Shown here: piece by piece, positions 27,100-36,769 of the stretch | How positions within the stretch are numbered: position 1 is the stretch's first letter | Layout of the letters: the number at the start of each line of letters is the position of its first letter | Assembly (NCBI GenBank): GCA_937895845.1 | Contig: CALBLK010000020.1 | Span: 33,058 to 97,057 of the forward strand | Source of the DNA: an uncultured Prevotella sp. | Lineage (GTDB): Bacteria > Bacteroidota > Bacteroidia > Bacteroidales > Bacteroidaceae | Direction: 5' to 3' | Length of the DNA stretch: 64,000 nt | The notes under the pieces: model-generated | The model's input: the letters and a program-made list of their open reading frames with translations, nothing else | Told to the model about the DNA's origin: nothing | The model's database searches: none | Translations under genes and position numbers: made by a program

Positions 27100-30000
27100 T
27101 TAGAATCCAATGTTAATACTTGCGGTAAACTGCTTTGAGCGCGGAGTCTGCGAGTTGTCCGAAGCCACGCCGTAACCCTTGGGCGACACCTCGGGGTCTG
27201 TGCCGCTATACTTCGTCCAGCAATAGAGGTTGTCCATGGAGAAGTAGAGCTGCAGCTGGTTGAGTCCGAACCGCTTGATGGTCTTTTTCGGGAACGAGTA
27301 AGCCACCTGGAGGTTCTGGAAGCGCACAAACGAGCCGTCCTCCACATAGCGGTCAGAGCCTTGCCAGTTGTAAGCCGTGTTGTACATGGCGCGCGGCATG
27401 GGCGTGTCGTCGCCGTCCTTGCGCCAGCGGTAGTTCACCGTCGCGCTCTGGTTGTAGGTTGTGAACATCTTTTCCAGGTCCATCCGGGCGAAGTTCACCA
27501 CCTTGTTGCCGAAGCGGTACATGAAACGTCCCTTCACGCTGAAGTTTCCGTATCTGAGCGTCAGGTTGAATCCGCCGTTCACCTTGGGCTGCGAGCTGCC
27601 GAGGTACACCACGTCAAGCTGGTTAATCTGGCCGTCGTGGTTGATGTCCTCGTAAATGGCGTCACCGCCCTGGAACTGGTAAGTGGTGCTGCCCTCGTCA
27701 TAGTTGTATACCAGCCGCTTGGGCTTGCCTGTCTCCTTGTCCATGAGCACACGTCCGTTGGCGTCGGTTGCCACGGGGGCCGTCCAGCCGCTGGCCAGCT
27801 TGTCGTTGATCCAGGCCTCGTACTCGCCTGTGGTCAGTCCGTTCTCCTTGCGGTAGTTCTCCAGATACTCATACGAGTACTGGTAGACGCCCTTGTAGCG
27901 GAAGCCGAAGATGGATCCGAGCGCGGCGCCCAGCTGCACGCGCTGCACATACGAGCCGCGCGAGGTGGCAGTCCAGTTGTTGGAGTTGTTCAGGCCGGCC
28001 AGCACCGTCTCGTCCATCTCCGTGAGCTTGTTCGAGTTCTGGGCCACGTTGAAGCTGGCGCTCACCGAGAACTTGCCCCTCTTGATGAAGTCGCGGGCGT
28101 TGAAGTTCATCTCCCATCCCTCGTTCTTCATCGTTCCCACGTTGGCGTAAGACAGTGTGGGGAAGCCGGTCATTGTCGGCACGCTCAGGTTTGACATCAG
28201 CAGGTCGGTGGTCTTCTTGTTATAATAGTCAAAGTCAATCTCGTACTTGTTGTTGAACAGGCCGAGGTTGAAGCCGAGGTTGTACGACTCTGTCTTCTCC
28301 ACGTTCAGGTCGTCCAGCTTCATGCCGTCAATCGAGGCCACGGGCACCCAGCCCACGGTGGGTCCGTACTCTGCGCTGCTGGTGTTGTAGCTGTTATAGA
28401 AGAGGTAGTCCTTGGAAGGCTGACGGCCCACGATACCCCAGCTGGCGCGGAGGCTAAGCAGGGACACCGCGCTCTGCAAGGGCTTGAAGAACTTTTCCTC
28501 GCTGATGTTGTAACGCAGCGACACACCCGGCGAGTAAACCCACTTGTTCTTCGGGCCGAGGCGCGACGTACCGTCCATACGCAGCGAGAAGTTGGCCACG
28601 TAACGCTCCTTGTAGGAGAGGAAGCCGTTGAACAGCAGGTTCTGGCTGTTGTACTTCGAGCTGCTGCTGGTCATCGAGCTGAGGTCGGCCGGCACCGTGG
28701 GGGCGGAAAGCCCGGTGGGCACCTGCCGCATGGTCACCGACTGGCTGGTGTATTTCTCTGTGCCCAGCTCATACTGCGCCATCAGCTGTCCGTTCCAGTC
28801 CTCGTTTCCAAAATACGGGGTGTAGGTCAGCGAAGTGCGGCCATTGATTTTGAAGCGGTTCGACTCCGACGTTGCCGACACATTGTAGCTGTCAGTCGCG
28901 TTGTTCAGCGGGGCGTCAACAAGGGCGGCGGGGCAGTACGAGGGAGAGCTGTTGGCATAAATGTCGAAATAGACGCGGCCGTTGAACGTGAGTCGGTGCG
29001 TGCCCTCGTCAATGCCCAGCAGCTCGTACTTGATGTTGAAGTCGGGGTTCAGTCGGTACACCTTCTCACGCTTTGAGGCCAGGTTGGCGATGGCCACGGG
29101 GTTGCCCAGCGAGCGGATGTCGCGGAGCTGGTAGGAGGAATAGTTGCCCATGGCCGGCGTGAGCTTGCTCGACTGGTCGGTATAGTTCATGATGTAATAG
29201 TCGCTTGTGTTCGAGCCGTCAGCGTTCTGGCGGTAAACCGACATGTTCGGCGCCAGCTTCTGGGCGATGCCCAGCAAGTCCTTGTAGTTGCGCTGGTTGT
29301 CGGTGTAGGTCAGCGAGAAGTTGGTGGTGAAGCGGATACGCTCGCTCACGTTGAAGTCAAGTGCCAGGCGGGTGGTGAAGCGGTCGAGCACCTGCTTGAT
29401 GATGGTACCCGTCTGGTGGGTGTAACCGGCACTGATACGGAAGGTGGCTTTCTGTCCGCCGCCCGAGAGGTTCACGGAATAGTCGTGCTTCTGTCCGAAC
29501 TGTGTCACCTCGTCCACCCAGTCGGTGTTGTTGTTCCAGTTCTCCGACTCGGCCCAGCGGTCGCCCAGATAGTTCAGCTCGTAGATGTCTGTCGTGGCGT
29601 TCGAGGCCTGCTGCGGGTTGTAGAAGGCCTCCTTCATGAGCATGGTGTAGTCATCACCGTTGAGCAGGTGGTAGCCTTCGGGCTGCCATGTGCCTGAGAA
29701 CATATACTTGAAGTTGACGCGGGTCTTTCCGCGCGCGCCGCGCTTGGTGTTAATCTTGATCACACCGTTCGAGCCGTTCACGCCCCACACGGCCGTGGCG
29801 GCGGCATCCTTGAGCACCGTGATGCTGGCGATGTCCTCCACATTGACCGAGAGCAGGGAGGCATACTGCTCCTCGGTGGCGTTGGAGAAGTCGAAATTGT
29901 CGTCGGGGTTGTCAAATATCTGGTCGTCCACCACAATCAGGGGGTTGGAGTTGCCGTTGATGGTGGTCACACCGCGCAGTCGCATGGTGGTGCCGGCGCC

Positions 30001-30501
30001 AAGGTTACCCGAGTTTGACACAATGTCCAAGCCGGCAATCTCGCCCTGCAGGGCCTCGTCGGCCGAGGTGAACGAGAGGCCCTCCACCGATGACATGTCC
30101 ATCATCTGCTGCGACACGGCCACCTCTTTCTTCGACATCATCAGTCCGCCGGTGTTCGAGCGCTTCGCCTTGATGGTCACTTCCTTCAGGGTGGTCGACT
30201 CGGGTTCCAGCTTCACCTTGAACGAGGTCTGGCTGCCAATGGCCAGCACCTTGGTCTTGTCACCCACATAGGAGAACCGCAGTTTGTTCTTCGGGCTCTT
30301 CACCTGCATGGAGAAGTTGCCGTTGAAGTCGGTCTGCGAGGCCGAGACGATACGGTTGTTGGCATCCACCTCGACAACGTTGGCCATCATCACCGGGCCT
30401 TCGTTGTCTGTCACCGTACCCGATATTCGCTTGGCCTGCGCCAGCACAGCCTGACTGACCATGCAGCACAGGGCGGCGAACAATAATCTTCTTATCTTCA
30501 T
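27100..30501 (-). CDS. SusC/RagA-family TonB-dependent transporter (first pair)
   Basis: A 1133-residue SusC homologue. The signal peptide ends near residue 22 (VLAQA). A carboxypeptidase-regulatory-like domain follows (about 25-105), then the plug (about 115-245) with a NPLIVVDDQIF stretch and a DAAATAVWGVNGSNGVI block, then the barrel with a C-terminal strand ending FTASINIGF. No STN domain. It starts 11 bases after the first FAS1 gene. Its sequence differs clearly from the 1074-residue SusC of the same operon, so the two pairs are not a recent duplication. Confidence 0.95.
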   Translation of the reverse strand: MKIRRLLFAALCCMVSQAVLAQAKRISGTVTDNEGPVMMANVVEVDANNRIVSASQTDFNGNFSMQVKSPKNKLRFSYVGDKTKVLAIGSQTSFKVKLEPESTTLKEVTIKAKRSNTGGLMMSKKEVAVSQQMMDMSSVEGLSFTSADEALQGEIAGLDIVSNSGNLGAGTTMRLRGVTTINGNSNPLIVVDDQIFDNPDDNFDFSNATEEQYASLLSVNVEDIASITVLKDAAATAVWGVNGSNGVIKINTKRGARGKTRVNFKYMFSGTWQPEGYHLLNGDDYTMLMKEAFYNPQQASNATTDIYELNYLGDRWAESENWNNNTDWVDEVTQFGQKHDYSVNLSGGGQKATFRISAGYTHQTGTIIKQVLDRFTTRLALDFNVSERIRFTTNFSLTYTDNQRNYKDLLGIAQKLAPNMSVYRQNADGSNTSDYYIMNYTDQSSKLTPAMGNYSSYQLRDIRSLGNPVAIANLASKREKVYRLNPDFNIKYELLGIDEGTHRLTFNGRVYFDIYANSSPSYCPAALVDAPLNNATDSYNVSATSESNRFKINGRTSLTYTPYFGNEDWNGQLMAQYELGTEKYTSQSVTMRQVPTGLSAPTVPADLSSMTSSSSKYNSQNLLFNGFLSYKERYVANFSLRMDGTSRLGPKNKWVYSPGVSLRYNISEEKFFKPLQSAVSLLSLRASWGIVGRQPSKDYLFYNSYNTSSAEYGPTVGWVPVASIDGMKLDDLNVEKTESYNLGFNLGLFNNKYEIDFDYYNKKTTDLLMSNLSVPTMTGFPTLSYANVGTMKNEGWEMNFNARDFIKRGKFSVSASFNVAQNSNKLTEMDETVLAGLNNSNNWTATSRGSYVQRVQLGAALGSIFGFRYKGVYQYSYEYLENYRKENGLTTGEYEAWINDKLASGWTAPVATDANGRVLMDKETGKPKRLVYNYDEGSTTYQFQGGDAIYEDINHDGQINQLDVVYLGSSQPKVNGGFNLTLRYGNFSVKGRFMYRFGNKVVNFARMDLEKMFTTYNQSATVNYRWRKDGDDTPMPRAMYNTAYNWQGSDRYVEDGSFVRFQNLQVAYSFPKKTIKRFGLNQLQLYFSMDNLYCWTKYSGTDPEVSPKGYGVASDNSQTPRSKQFTASINIGF

Positions 30502-30512
30502 AGTACTACGCT

Positions 30513-33380
30513 TTAAAGTTGGTTCTTAGCTTTGAGTCTTTTGTAAACCTTGTGTGCGCGGGCCTTTGCGCCCTGGCTGCTCCATTCGCCGTCATAGCGG
30601 TCGGTTCCGCTGTGCCAGTTCATCGGCTCGGCCAGCTCGTGAATCACACAGAACGAGGAGGTGGTGATCTTGCTGGCCGCATTCACTTTCTCTCCGTCAA
30701 ACCAGTAGTCGCGGGCCATCAGGTTCGACAGCCGCTCGCCCTGGCCGGCGTCAATGTGGTGCGGGGTGCCATGGTTGTCGGTCACCACGAGCTTGCCGTC
30801 GCCGCCGCTCACCTGGTTCGCGTAGGACACGCCCACCTCGTCAGACAGCATTGTGCTGAACTTTCCGCCGGCAACCACGTTGTCGGCATACACCGAGACA
30901 CTCTGGAAGTGGTAGCGCAGGAAGTCGCGAATCACGCCCAGCTTCTTGTAGAGCACAGCCTTGCCGGCTTCGGCCTCCTCAGGGTCACTGGCCTCGAGGT
31001 CAAGCAGCCGCTCATATTCGCTGTCCATCTCCCCGGGCCTTGGCAGGCCCTTGCCGTAGGCTTCCTCCATGGCATCGTCAGAAGGCGCATAGAGCGTGTA
31101 GTTATAGGTGTTGAACATCTTGACGTTCATGTCAAGGCAGGCGTCCTGTATGGCACTGTTGCCCGTGCCATAGGTGCTGGTGAACAGCACATAGCGGTCT
31201 TGCGGGCTCACGCCGAAGTCGTTGGGCACATCGCTGATGCCCAGCCAGTTCATCAGTTCGGCGCTGCCGTCAATCCACGTACACAGGTCGAAGAACTTCT
31301 GGAAGTGGCCGGGGTGCGCGTCGCGCAGGGTCTTGTAAACGCTGTTGCGCGGGCCTTCTATCACGCGGTCAATGCGCAGTGCCACGCCGTTTTTCTCATC
31401 GAAGACATCTGTAATCTCCGACATGGGCTGGTTGTTGTCAATCTGCGCGCCGCTGCCCACCGTGCCGCCTTTCGCGGCCTTGGTGATTCTGATGGTGCCG
31501 CCATTCTTGGTCTTGTAGTAGTTGTTCACGCCGAAGGTCTCACCCGGGTCAAGCACCACGGTGTGGTAGTTCAGGATGTCAATGATTTGCGACTTGAACG
31601 CGGTCACGTCCGACACCTCAGAGATGAAGCTGCCCGGCTCGTTCTTCTCCAGGTCATAGTTGTAACGCTCCACCTTCAGCTTCCACTGCTTCCTGGCCGC
31701 GTCATACACATAGTTGAAGCGCAGCGCCTCGGGCTGGTTCTTGCCCATGGTGGCGGGGTTGACGTACATATAGTTGGCAAACGCCGAGTCCTCGGGGATG
31801 AAGAAGGCGTAGTTGGCCTGCATGGCCAGCAGGTAGTACTTGAAGTCGTTTCCGGCACCGTCGCTGGGCTGCTCCACCATCCACCTCATCACCTGGAGGT
31901 CGGGATACCAGGAGGCGGGGGCGAACACCGAGCTGAACTCATCGGGTGCCACCACTTCGTTGAGCTTGTAAATCACGCCGTTGTTGGCAAACTTCACGTC
32001 ATACTTTCCCTCGGCGTTGCGCGCCAGCTTGTCCACGCTCACTGCCAGGTATTCGCCGCCGTCGCTGGGCAGCGTGGCAAACTTGCTGGGCACGGAGTTG
32101 GAGAACGAGGCGTGCTGCAGGTTGCGGATAATCTTCGCTATCACGTCGGGCTTCTTGACATACAGCGAGTCAATGTTGCGCCTCAGGTTCTCGCGCGTGT
32201 TCTCGTAGTTGCCGTAGATGCTCATGAAATAGGAGCCGGCTCCACCGGGCAGGAAGAAGTCTTCGATGGCCTTGTCTGTGGGCACAAACATGGCTGCAAT
32301 GTCGGCGATGGAGTTGTCGGTGGTGTTCACCGTCTGCATCTTGTAGGTGTTCCATCCGGGGTCAAACTTCAGTGTGGCCTCGGCGCGCTGGTTGTCCGGT
32401 CCGTACTGCAGCTGGCTCTCCTGCGAGTTGTCACTGAGATAGCGCTTCTGGAAGATGGAGTCAATCAGCGGCTTGCCGTACTGTATGGCGGCGGCATTGT
32501 AGCTGTTGGTCGTGGCCTGGTCGAAATAGGGTGCCGAGAAGTAGTCGACCATCCTGCTGTAAAGCGAGGTCTCGCTGTCGCGCGCTATCTCCTGGGCCAG
32601 GTTGCCCGGCGGCAGCAGCACGTTTTCCAGCTGGTGGATGTAGCCGTTCTGGCAGGTCATGCCGTCACTGTAGGGCGACTTGGTCACAATGCGGTTGTTA
32701 AACACGTAGGCGGAGCCTTCGGTATAGGGCTGGCCTGTGAGAATCTCGAAGTCGCTGCCCGCGCCCGTTGTGGTGATGCTGTTGTTCACCATGTACTCAC
32801 GGGTGAGGTGAACCATCATTGGCGTGGTGTTGTCGCAGATGATGTCAATGCCCTTATTATAATAAGGTGTCCAGTACTTGTTGTTCTCGGGCATGCCGGC
32901 CGCACTGTAAATGTGCGTAATCGTGTCGGTGGCGCTGATGGCGGTCTTGTGCTTCATGGCGTAGCCCCTGACGATTCCGCCGCTGCCGCTTGTGTTGGAG
33001 AGCATGCTCACCAGCATGGCGTTGTCAATCATCGAGGAGTAGAGCAGCAGCTTCTTTTGGGCTTCCGACAGCTGTTCGTAGGAGGTCACGCCCCAGTCGT
33101 TCTTCTGGAAAAAACGCCCGAAAGCCTCGTCGTTGGCCGGGAAGACCGTCTTGCTGCCGGTCTTGCTGAGAATCTCCGTGTAGCCCAGGTCGTCCACCAG
33201 CCTCAGGTAGGTGTTGAACGAGCCGATGAGGGCTTTCTGGTTCGGATTCTTCAGTTCCGCATAAATGCTTTCCCCCAGCCATTCCGGCTTGGACTCCGCA
33301 TCCACCTCCTCGTTCTTGTCAACGCAGGAAGTCATCAATCCCGCAAGTGCGAGAGAGACACAGAAAAAGAGTTTCTTCAT
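30513..33380 (-). CDS. Large fasciclin-repeat lipoprotein, first gene of the FAS1/SusCD operon
   Basis: A 955-residue lipoprotein (lipobox LMTSC, Cys19). Four FAS1-like box motifs are visible: TVFPANDEAF at 78-87, MFVPTDKAIEDF near 364, FFIPEDSAF near 524 and TLYAPSDDAM near 763, so it is probably an array of four or more FAS1 domains. Such arrays form extended adhesive rods. As the promoter-proximal gene of a seven-gene operon it would be made in the highest amount. A promoter lies about 70 bases upstream. It could bind a polysaccharide, a protein glycan or another cell; the ligand cannot be read from sequence. Confidence 0.85.
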   Translation of the reverse strand: MKKLFFCVSLALAGLMTSCVDKNEEVDAESKPEWLGESIYAELKNPNQKALIGSFNTYLRLVDDLGYTEILSKTGSKTVFPANDEAFGRFFQKNDWGVTSYEQLSEAQKKLLLYSSMIDNAMLVSMLSNTSGSGGIVRGYAMKHKTAISATDTITHIYSAAGMPENNKYWTPYYNKGIDIICDNTTPMMVHLTREYMVNNSITTTGAGSDFEILTGQPYTEGSAYVFNNRIVTKSPYSDGMTCQNGYIHQLENVLLPPGNLAQEIARDSETSLYSRMVDYFSAPYFDQATTNSYNAAAIQYGKPLIDSIFQKRYLSDNSQESQLQYGPDNQRAEATLKFDPGWNTYKMQTVNTTDNSIADIAAMFVPTDKAIEDFFLPGGAGSYFMSIYGNYENTRENLRRNIDSLYVKKPDVIAKIIRNLQHASFSNSVPSKFATLPSDGGEYLAVSVDKLARNAEGKYDVKFANNGVIYKLNEVVAPDEFSSVFAPASWYPDLQVMRWMVEQPSDGAGNDFKYYLLAMQANYAFFIPEDSAFANYMYVNPATMGKNQPEALRFNYVYDAARKQWKLKVERYNYDLEKNEPGSFISEVSDVTAFKSQIIDILNYHTVVLDPGETFGVNNYYKTKNGGTIRITKAAKGGTVGSGAQIDNNQPMSEITDVFDEKNGVALRIDRVIEGPRNSVYKTLRDAHPGHFQKFFDLCTWIDGSAELMNWLGISDVPNDFGVSPQDRYVLFTSTYGTGNSAIQDACLDMNVKMFNTYNYTLYAPSDDAMEEAYGKGLPRPGEMDSEYERLLDLEASDPEEAEAGKAVLYKKLGVIRDFLRYHFQSVSVYADNVVAGGKFSTMLSDEVGVSYANQVSGGDGKLVVTDNHGTPHHIDAGQGERLSNLMARDYWFDGEKVNAASKITTSSFCVIHELAEPMNWHSGTDRYDGEWSSQGAKARAHKVYKRLKAKNQL

Positions 33381-33444
33381 AAATGTTCTGTTAGTATAAT
33401 AATATTTGTTTTGTCATTAGCCTGGTAGTTGCCGATACAATTTG

Positions 33445-33475
33445 CAAAATAACAAAAAAACATCAAATAAACAAA
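33445..33475 (-). promoter_or_regulatory. Promoter of the seven-gene FAS1/SusCD operon
   Basis: On the minus strand a TTTG (33472-33475) is followed after 19 bases by TTATTTTG (33445-33452), which matches the TAnnTTTG -7 consensus at seven of eight positions. The region is very AT-rich, unlike its surroundings. It lies about 65 bases before the first start codon at 33380. Confidence 0.5.
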
Positions 33476-33545
33476 AAAATCGCATCTTTAAAGTTTGGGA
33501 AAAATAATGTGTTTTTTGAGACACGGCACCGCATTACACAAAACA

Positions 33546-33576
33546 GGGGGGGAAGCGACTTCTGTCACTCCCCCCC
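33546..33576 (-). terminator. Intrinsic terminator after the 969-residue gene
   Basis: Seven G (33546-33552) pair with seven C (33570-33576). On the minus strand the stem is followed by TGTTTTGTG, a T-rich tract, about 38 bases past the stop codon at 33614. Confidence 0.6.
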
Positions 33577-33613
33577 GAAGCTTTCCTGCTGTCGGGCGAC
33601 AGCGAGGCGCGGT

Positions 33614-36523
33614 TTATTTCACTACGTATTTCTTGCCGTTGATGATATACAGGCCCTTGCCAAGTGCGCGGAGGCTGTTGATATCGTCAGCCACCTTCAC
33701 GCCGGAGAGGTTGTAGACGCCCTTCACCACGTTGGCCTTCACGAAGTCTGCCGTTACGGTGTTGATACCGGTAGCCAGCTCGTCAAGCTGGCCGGCCAGC
33801 TCTTCCACATAGTTCACGGCGTTCACCAGCGCCGAGAGCTGCTGGGTGGTGGTCACCTCGCCGGCAGCGAGCTTCTCGGCGTCGGCCAGACGGCGGGTCA
33901 CACGCGAGGCGACGTTCTTCACGGCCTGCGACTCGTTGGCTGCGCTGGCGGCGAGAATGGCCTTGGCGTTGGCAATCCTCGTGGCCGACTGTGCCTTCAC
34001 GTCAGCGAAAGCCTTGGCGGCTTCACCGAGATAGAGCACCTTGTTGTCGCCGAAGCCGTAGGCATTCGAGCCTGCGCCATCCACCTGGCCGTACGAGCTC
34101 ATACCAAACTGGTAGGTCAGCGAATCCTGGTCTGCCTTCTCGGCAAACACCACATAGGCGCCGCAAATGTAGCCGTTAACTTGATCGTTGCCGGAATACT
34201 CTATCTTGCGGCTGTGAACAGGCACGGAGTCCTCGGTCTCGCTCAGGCCGAAGAGGAGGTGCACCTTGTTCAGGTCGCAGATGTAGATGGTGTCGGCCAC
34301 GATGCCATTCTCCTCGTCAGCCTCGACAATCAGGGCCTGGCCCAAGTCACGGCCCTTGTTCTCATTCATGGCATGTGCATTGGCGCTGTAAGCGTACAGG
34401 CCCTTGTGGGTCAGCGTCACCTTCTGCACGAGCTTGCTCTGGGGAGACGCGGTGTTGCCACGCCAAACAGCTGCACGGCGTCCGCTCGCATAGCTGTCAT
34501 CTGCACCGGACTTGAAGGTCTCCTTGCCGGGGATTGACTCGCTCAGGGTCCAGCCGCTGGTCTTGCTGGTAAAGTCGGGGTTGGTTATCGCTATGCTGGT
34601 GGGGTTTGCCACGCTGGCCGTGGTAATCAGGTAGGCGGTCTGGGCAGCGGTCAGGGCGGCGAGCTTCTCGTTGTACTTGGCTCTCTCTGCCAGGATGGTG
34701 GCATCGTCATCAAGTACAGCGTATGTAGCATAAAGGGCCTTGGCCTCGCTGATGGCAGTCTCGAGCTGTCCTTTCAGCGTGGCGTCACCATTGGCGTTGA
34801 GCGGGTCGGCGAGCTTGGCGTCGGCCTCAGCCACAGCGTCCTTCAGGTCGAAATAGGGCTGGCAGTAGCCGTAGAGGTTCACCATGCCCTTGCGGACTAT
34901 GGCCATATAGCTGTTCAGGGTGGCGGAATAGTCGGCATCCAGGTCGTCGTCAACCTTCACCTCCTTGCCGTTGGCATCCACCTTGGCAAGCGAAGCCTGG
35001 TATTCGGCCTCGCCCTTGGCGGTGGAGTCGTTCATCTGGGCCTTGCCCCACTTGTACTCGTCCTTGGTGGCCACCACCTTGGCAGAGTCGATCATCACCT
35101 TCAGTGCGTGCTGTGCCGTGGCGATTTCGTCCACCAGGTTGTTGTGGGCCAGCTGCTCCTCAGAGAGACCGATGCGGCGCACAATGAGGTTGCCTAACTG
35201 GATATTGCCGCCTCTCTTCTTTCCCTTCTCATCCTCGGGGAGCACAAAGTTGAAGCCGAACTTCACGTTGTTCTCCACACCGGCCTGGTCTTCGGGAATC
35301 TCAAAGAACAGGGTGTAGGTTTTCCCATCGTTGCGCGTTTCCAGCGTGCCAAGGTCCTTGGTCACGTTGCCTCCGAAGATTGTGCAGCCTTTCACCTCGC
35401 TGTTCAGGTCAGCGTCATAGTAGGCGCTTGTATTTGTGAGCATATAGTAACCCCTCACGTCAAGCTTCATGAAATACTTGCCGGGGTCCCAGGTCTTGGT
35501 CACTGTGGCCGAAGCGTCTGGCATGTCGTATGCACGGCCTATGCCAAAGTCCACATACTCGCGCAGCCGCTCACGCTCATCGGAATCGTTGCTGTTGCAG
35601 TGGAACCAGCGTCCGCTGGTGAACACCCAGTCACCAATGCCACTGGTCTTCTGATATTTGCTGCTGGTGGTGTTCCAGTGCTTGAAGTTGCCCATCATGC
35701 TGGCGGAGTTGTTCTCAAGGAACGCGGTGATACAGTCGTCCACACTCTCCACATAGGCGTTCATGGCGTCAATGTCATCGGGGTCATCGCCCGCCGCGCC
35801 CTTGAACGCATTGTAGTACTCCTGCAGCTCTGCGAGGAAGTCCTCTTTGCCATTGGTCATCCAGCCATTGGCCAGCAGCTCCTCCACATAGGCTTTCTTG
35901 GCCTCAACAATGCGGTCGTCAAACACCTGTGTCACCTTGTTGATGGACACATTGGCGATACGCGTGCCGATGGCCATGCCGCTGACGTACATCACAAAGA
36001 AGTCGCCCTGGTTCAGGTTCACGGTGTCGGTCACCAGCTTCCACTCGGTGTTAAAGGCCTGCACGTCGGCGACATTGCGCGCGTTCGTGGCATAAGTGCC
36101 ATCCTGGTTCACGTAGAAGTTCAGATAGTTGGACTTGCCTTTGGTCACCGAGGTGCTGCCCTCGGCACCGCTCATCACATAATAGGAGTACACGTAGAGG
36201 CCGGCACCGCCAAGGTCGTCAACCGACCACATGCGCGCCAGCACACTTTCCTGCGTGTCGCTGGCCGACTCGGCCACGGTCTCACCCTTTGGGCCGACCC
36301 CGGCCACAAGCGACCAGGCACTGGTCGATGGCTCGCCCTGTGTCTCGTCAGAGCCATTAGACCAGCCGGCAAACGAGCTGGAGAAATCGCCATTGGTCAC
36401 AACGTTGTCCGCTGTGGTCTTGTACTTGGAGTCCGGGGTGTAGATGTATTCGCCTGCGTTGTAGGCAGAGGCGGACACAAATCCCATGGCAGCCAAGAAC
36501 TGCAACAGAAGTCTTTTAGTCAT
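33614..36523 (-). CDS. Large secreted protein with two 'DF..GW' beta modules and sorting tail, function unknown
   Basis: A 969-residue exported protein (signal peptide ending ASAYN). Two similar modules begin with NGDFSSSFAGWS near residue 41 and NPDFTSKTSGWTL near residue 651, a pattern like carbohydrate-binding jelly-roll domains of the CBM4/9 type. Between and after them are helical, Ala/Lys-rich segments (about 440-640 and 850-925) resembling FIVAR-like spacers. The C-terminus (about 933-969) is a Por-type sorting tail ending IINGKKYVVK. No catalytic motif is visible. It sits between the PL11 lyase and the FAS1/SusCD operon with its own terminator; a carbohydrate-binding surface role is inference. 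Confidence 0.78.
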   Translation of the reverse strand: MTKRLLLQFLAAMGFVSASAYNAGEYIYTPDSKYKTTADNVVTNGDFSSSFAGWSNGSDETQGEPSTSAWSLVAGVGPKGETVAESASDTQESVLARMWSVDDLGGAGLYVYSYYVMSGAEGSTSVTKGKSNYLNFYVNQDGTYATNARNVADVQAFNTEWKLVTDTVNLNQGDFFVMYVSGMAIGTRIANVSINKVTQVFDDRIVEAKKAYVEELLANGWMTNGKEDFLAELQEYYNAFKGAAGDDPDDIDAMNAYVESVDDCITAFLENNSASMMGNFKHWNTTSSKYQKTSGIGDWVFTSGRWFHCNSNDSDERERLREYVDFGIGRAYDMPDASATVTKTWDPGKYFMKLDVRGYYMLTNTSAYYDADLNSEVKGCTIFGGNVTKDLGTLETRNDGKTYTLFFEIPEDQAGVENNVKFGFNFVLPEDEKGKKRGGNIQLGNLIVRRIGLSEEQLAHNNLVDEIATAQHALKVMIDSAKVVATKDEYKWGKAQMNDSTAKGEAEYQASLAKVDANGKEVKVDDDLDADYSATLNSYMAIVRKGMVNLYGYCQPYFDLKDAVAEADAKLADPLNANGDATLKGQLETAISEAKALYATYAVLDDDATILAERAKYNEKLAALTAAQTAYLITTASVANPTSIAITNPDFTSKTSGWTLSESIPGKETFKSGADDSYASGRRAAVWRGNTASPQSKLVQKVTLTHKGLYAYSANAHAMNENKGRDLGQALIVEADEENGIVADTIYICDLNKVHLLFGLSETEDSVPVHSRKIEYSGNDQVNGYICGAYVVFAEKADQDSLTYQFGMSSYGQVDGAGSNAYGFGDNKVLYLGEAAKAFADVKAQSATRIANAKAILAASAANESQAVKNVASRVTRRLADAEKLAAGEVTTTQQLSALVNAVNYVEELAGQLDELATGINTVTADFVKANVVKGVYNLSGVKVADDINSLRALGKGLYIINGKKYVVK

Positions 36524-36653
36524 AATAGTACTGTTTTAATTTTAGTAATAAATAGAGTCTGTCTCAAAATTTCTGCAAATTTAAGCCTAAGCGCACGCTT
36601 CAACCTGTGATTTTTGATTTTCTTACTAAGAAAAACGGCTCGCCGGGTAAAAA

Positions 36654-36711
36654 CAGACAGGCTGTCAGATTGGCGCAAGCTGTTCTGCGCGGCAACCTGA
36701 AAGCCTGTCTG
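36654..36711. repeat. 58-base imperfect inverted repeat
   Basis: The outer arms CAGACAGGCT and AGCCTGTCT continue inward to GCGCA/TGCGC, forming a stem of about 24 pairs with two mismatches and a two-base bulge around an eight-base loop. It may be a REP-type element or an mRNA-stabilising structure. Confidence 0.55.
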
Positions 36712-36725
36712 GCTGAAAGGGCAAC

Positions 36726-36761
36726 GGCCTGTGAGGGGCGGCGTGCCGCCCCCCACAGGCC
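36726..36761 (-). terminator. GC-rich hairpin after the PL11 lyase gene
   Basis: GGCCTGTG then GGGGCGG pairs with CCGCCCC then CACAGGCC with one A/C mismatch, giving a 15-pair stem and three-base loop. It starts nine bases beyond the stop codon at 36770. No long T tract follows. Confidence 0.55.
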
Positions 36762-36769
36762 AAGCAGGT

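Larger units (their letters stand above)
36524..36769. other. 246-base intergenic region with two hairpins
   Basis: Contains an AT-rich promoter-like part for the downstream minus-strand gene (AAATTTTG at 36565-36572 on the minus strand, seven of eight to TAnnTTTG), a 58-base imperfect inverted repeat and the terminator-like hairpin after the PL11 gene. No gene seen. Confidence 0.5.

Noticed and set aside
30519..33428. A 969-codon open frame on the plus strand opposite the large FAS1 gene
   Set aside because: It is the antisense shadow of a clear lipoprotein gene; GC-rich codon use keeps the opposite frame open. Its product is low-complexity (Val, Gly, His, Leu) with no known motif. The same holds for the long antisense frames at 23147-25282, 44459-46843, 46883-49771 and 58207-59883.
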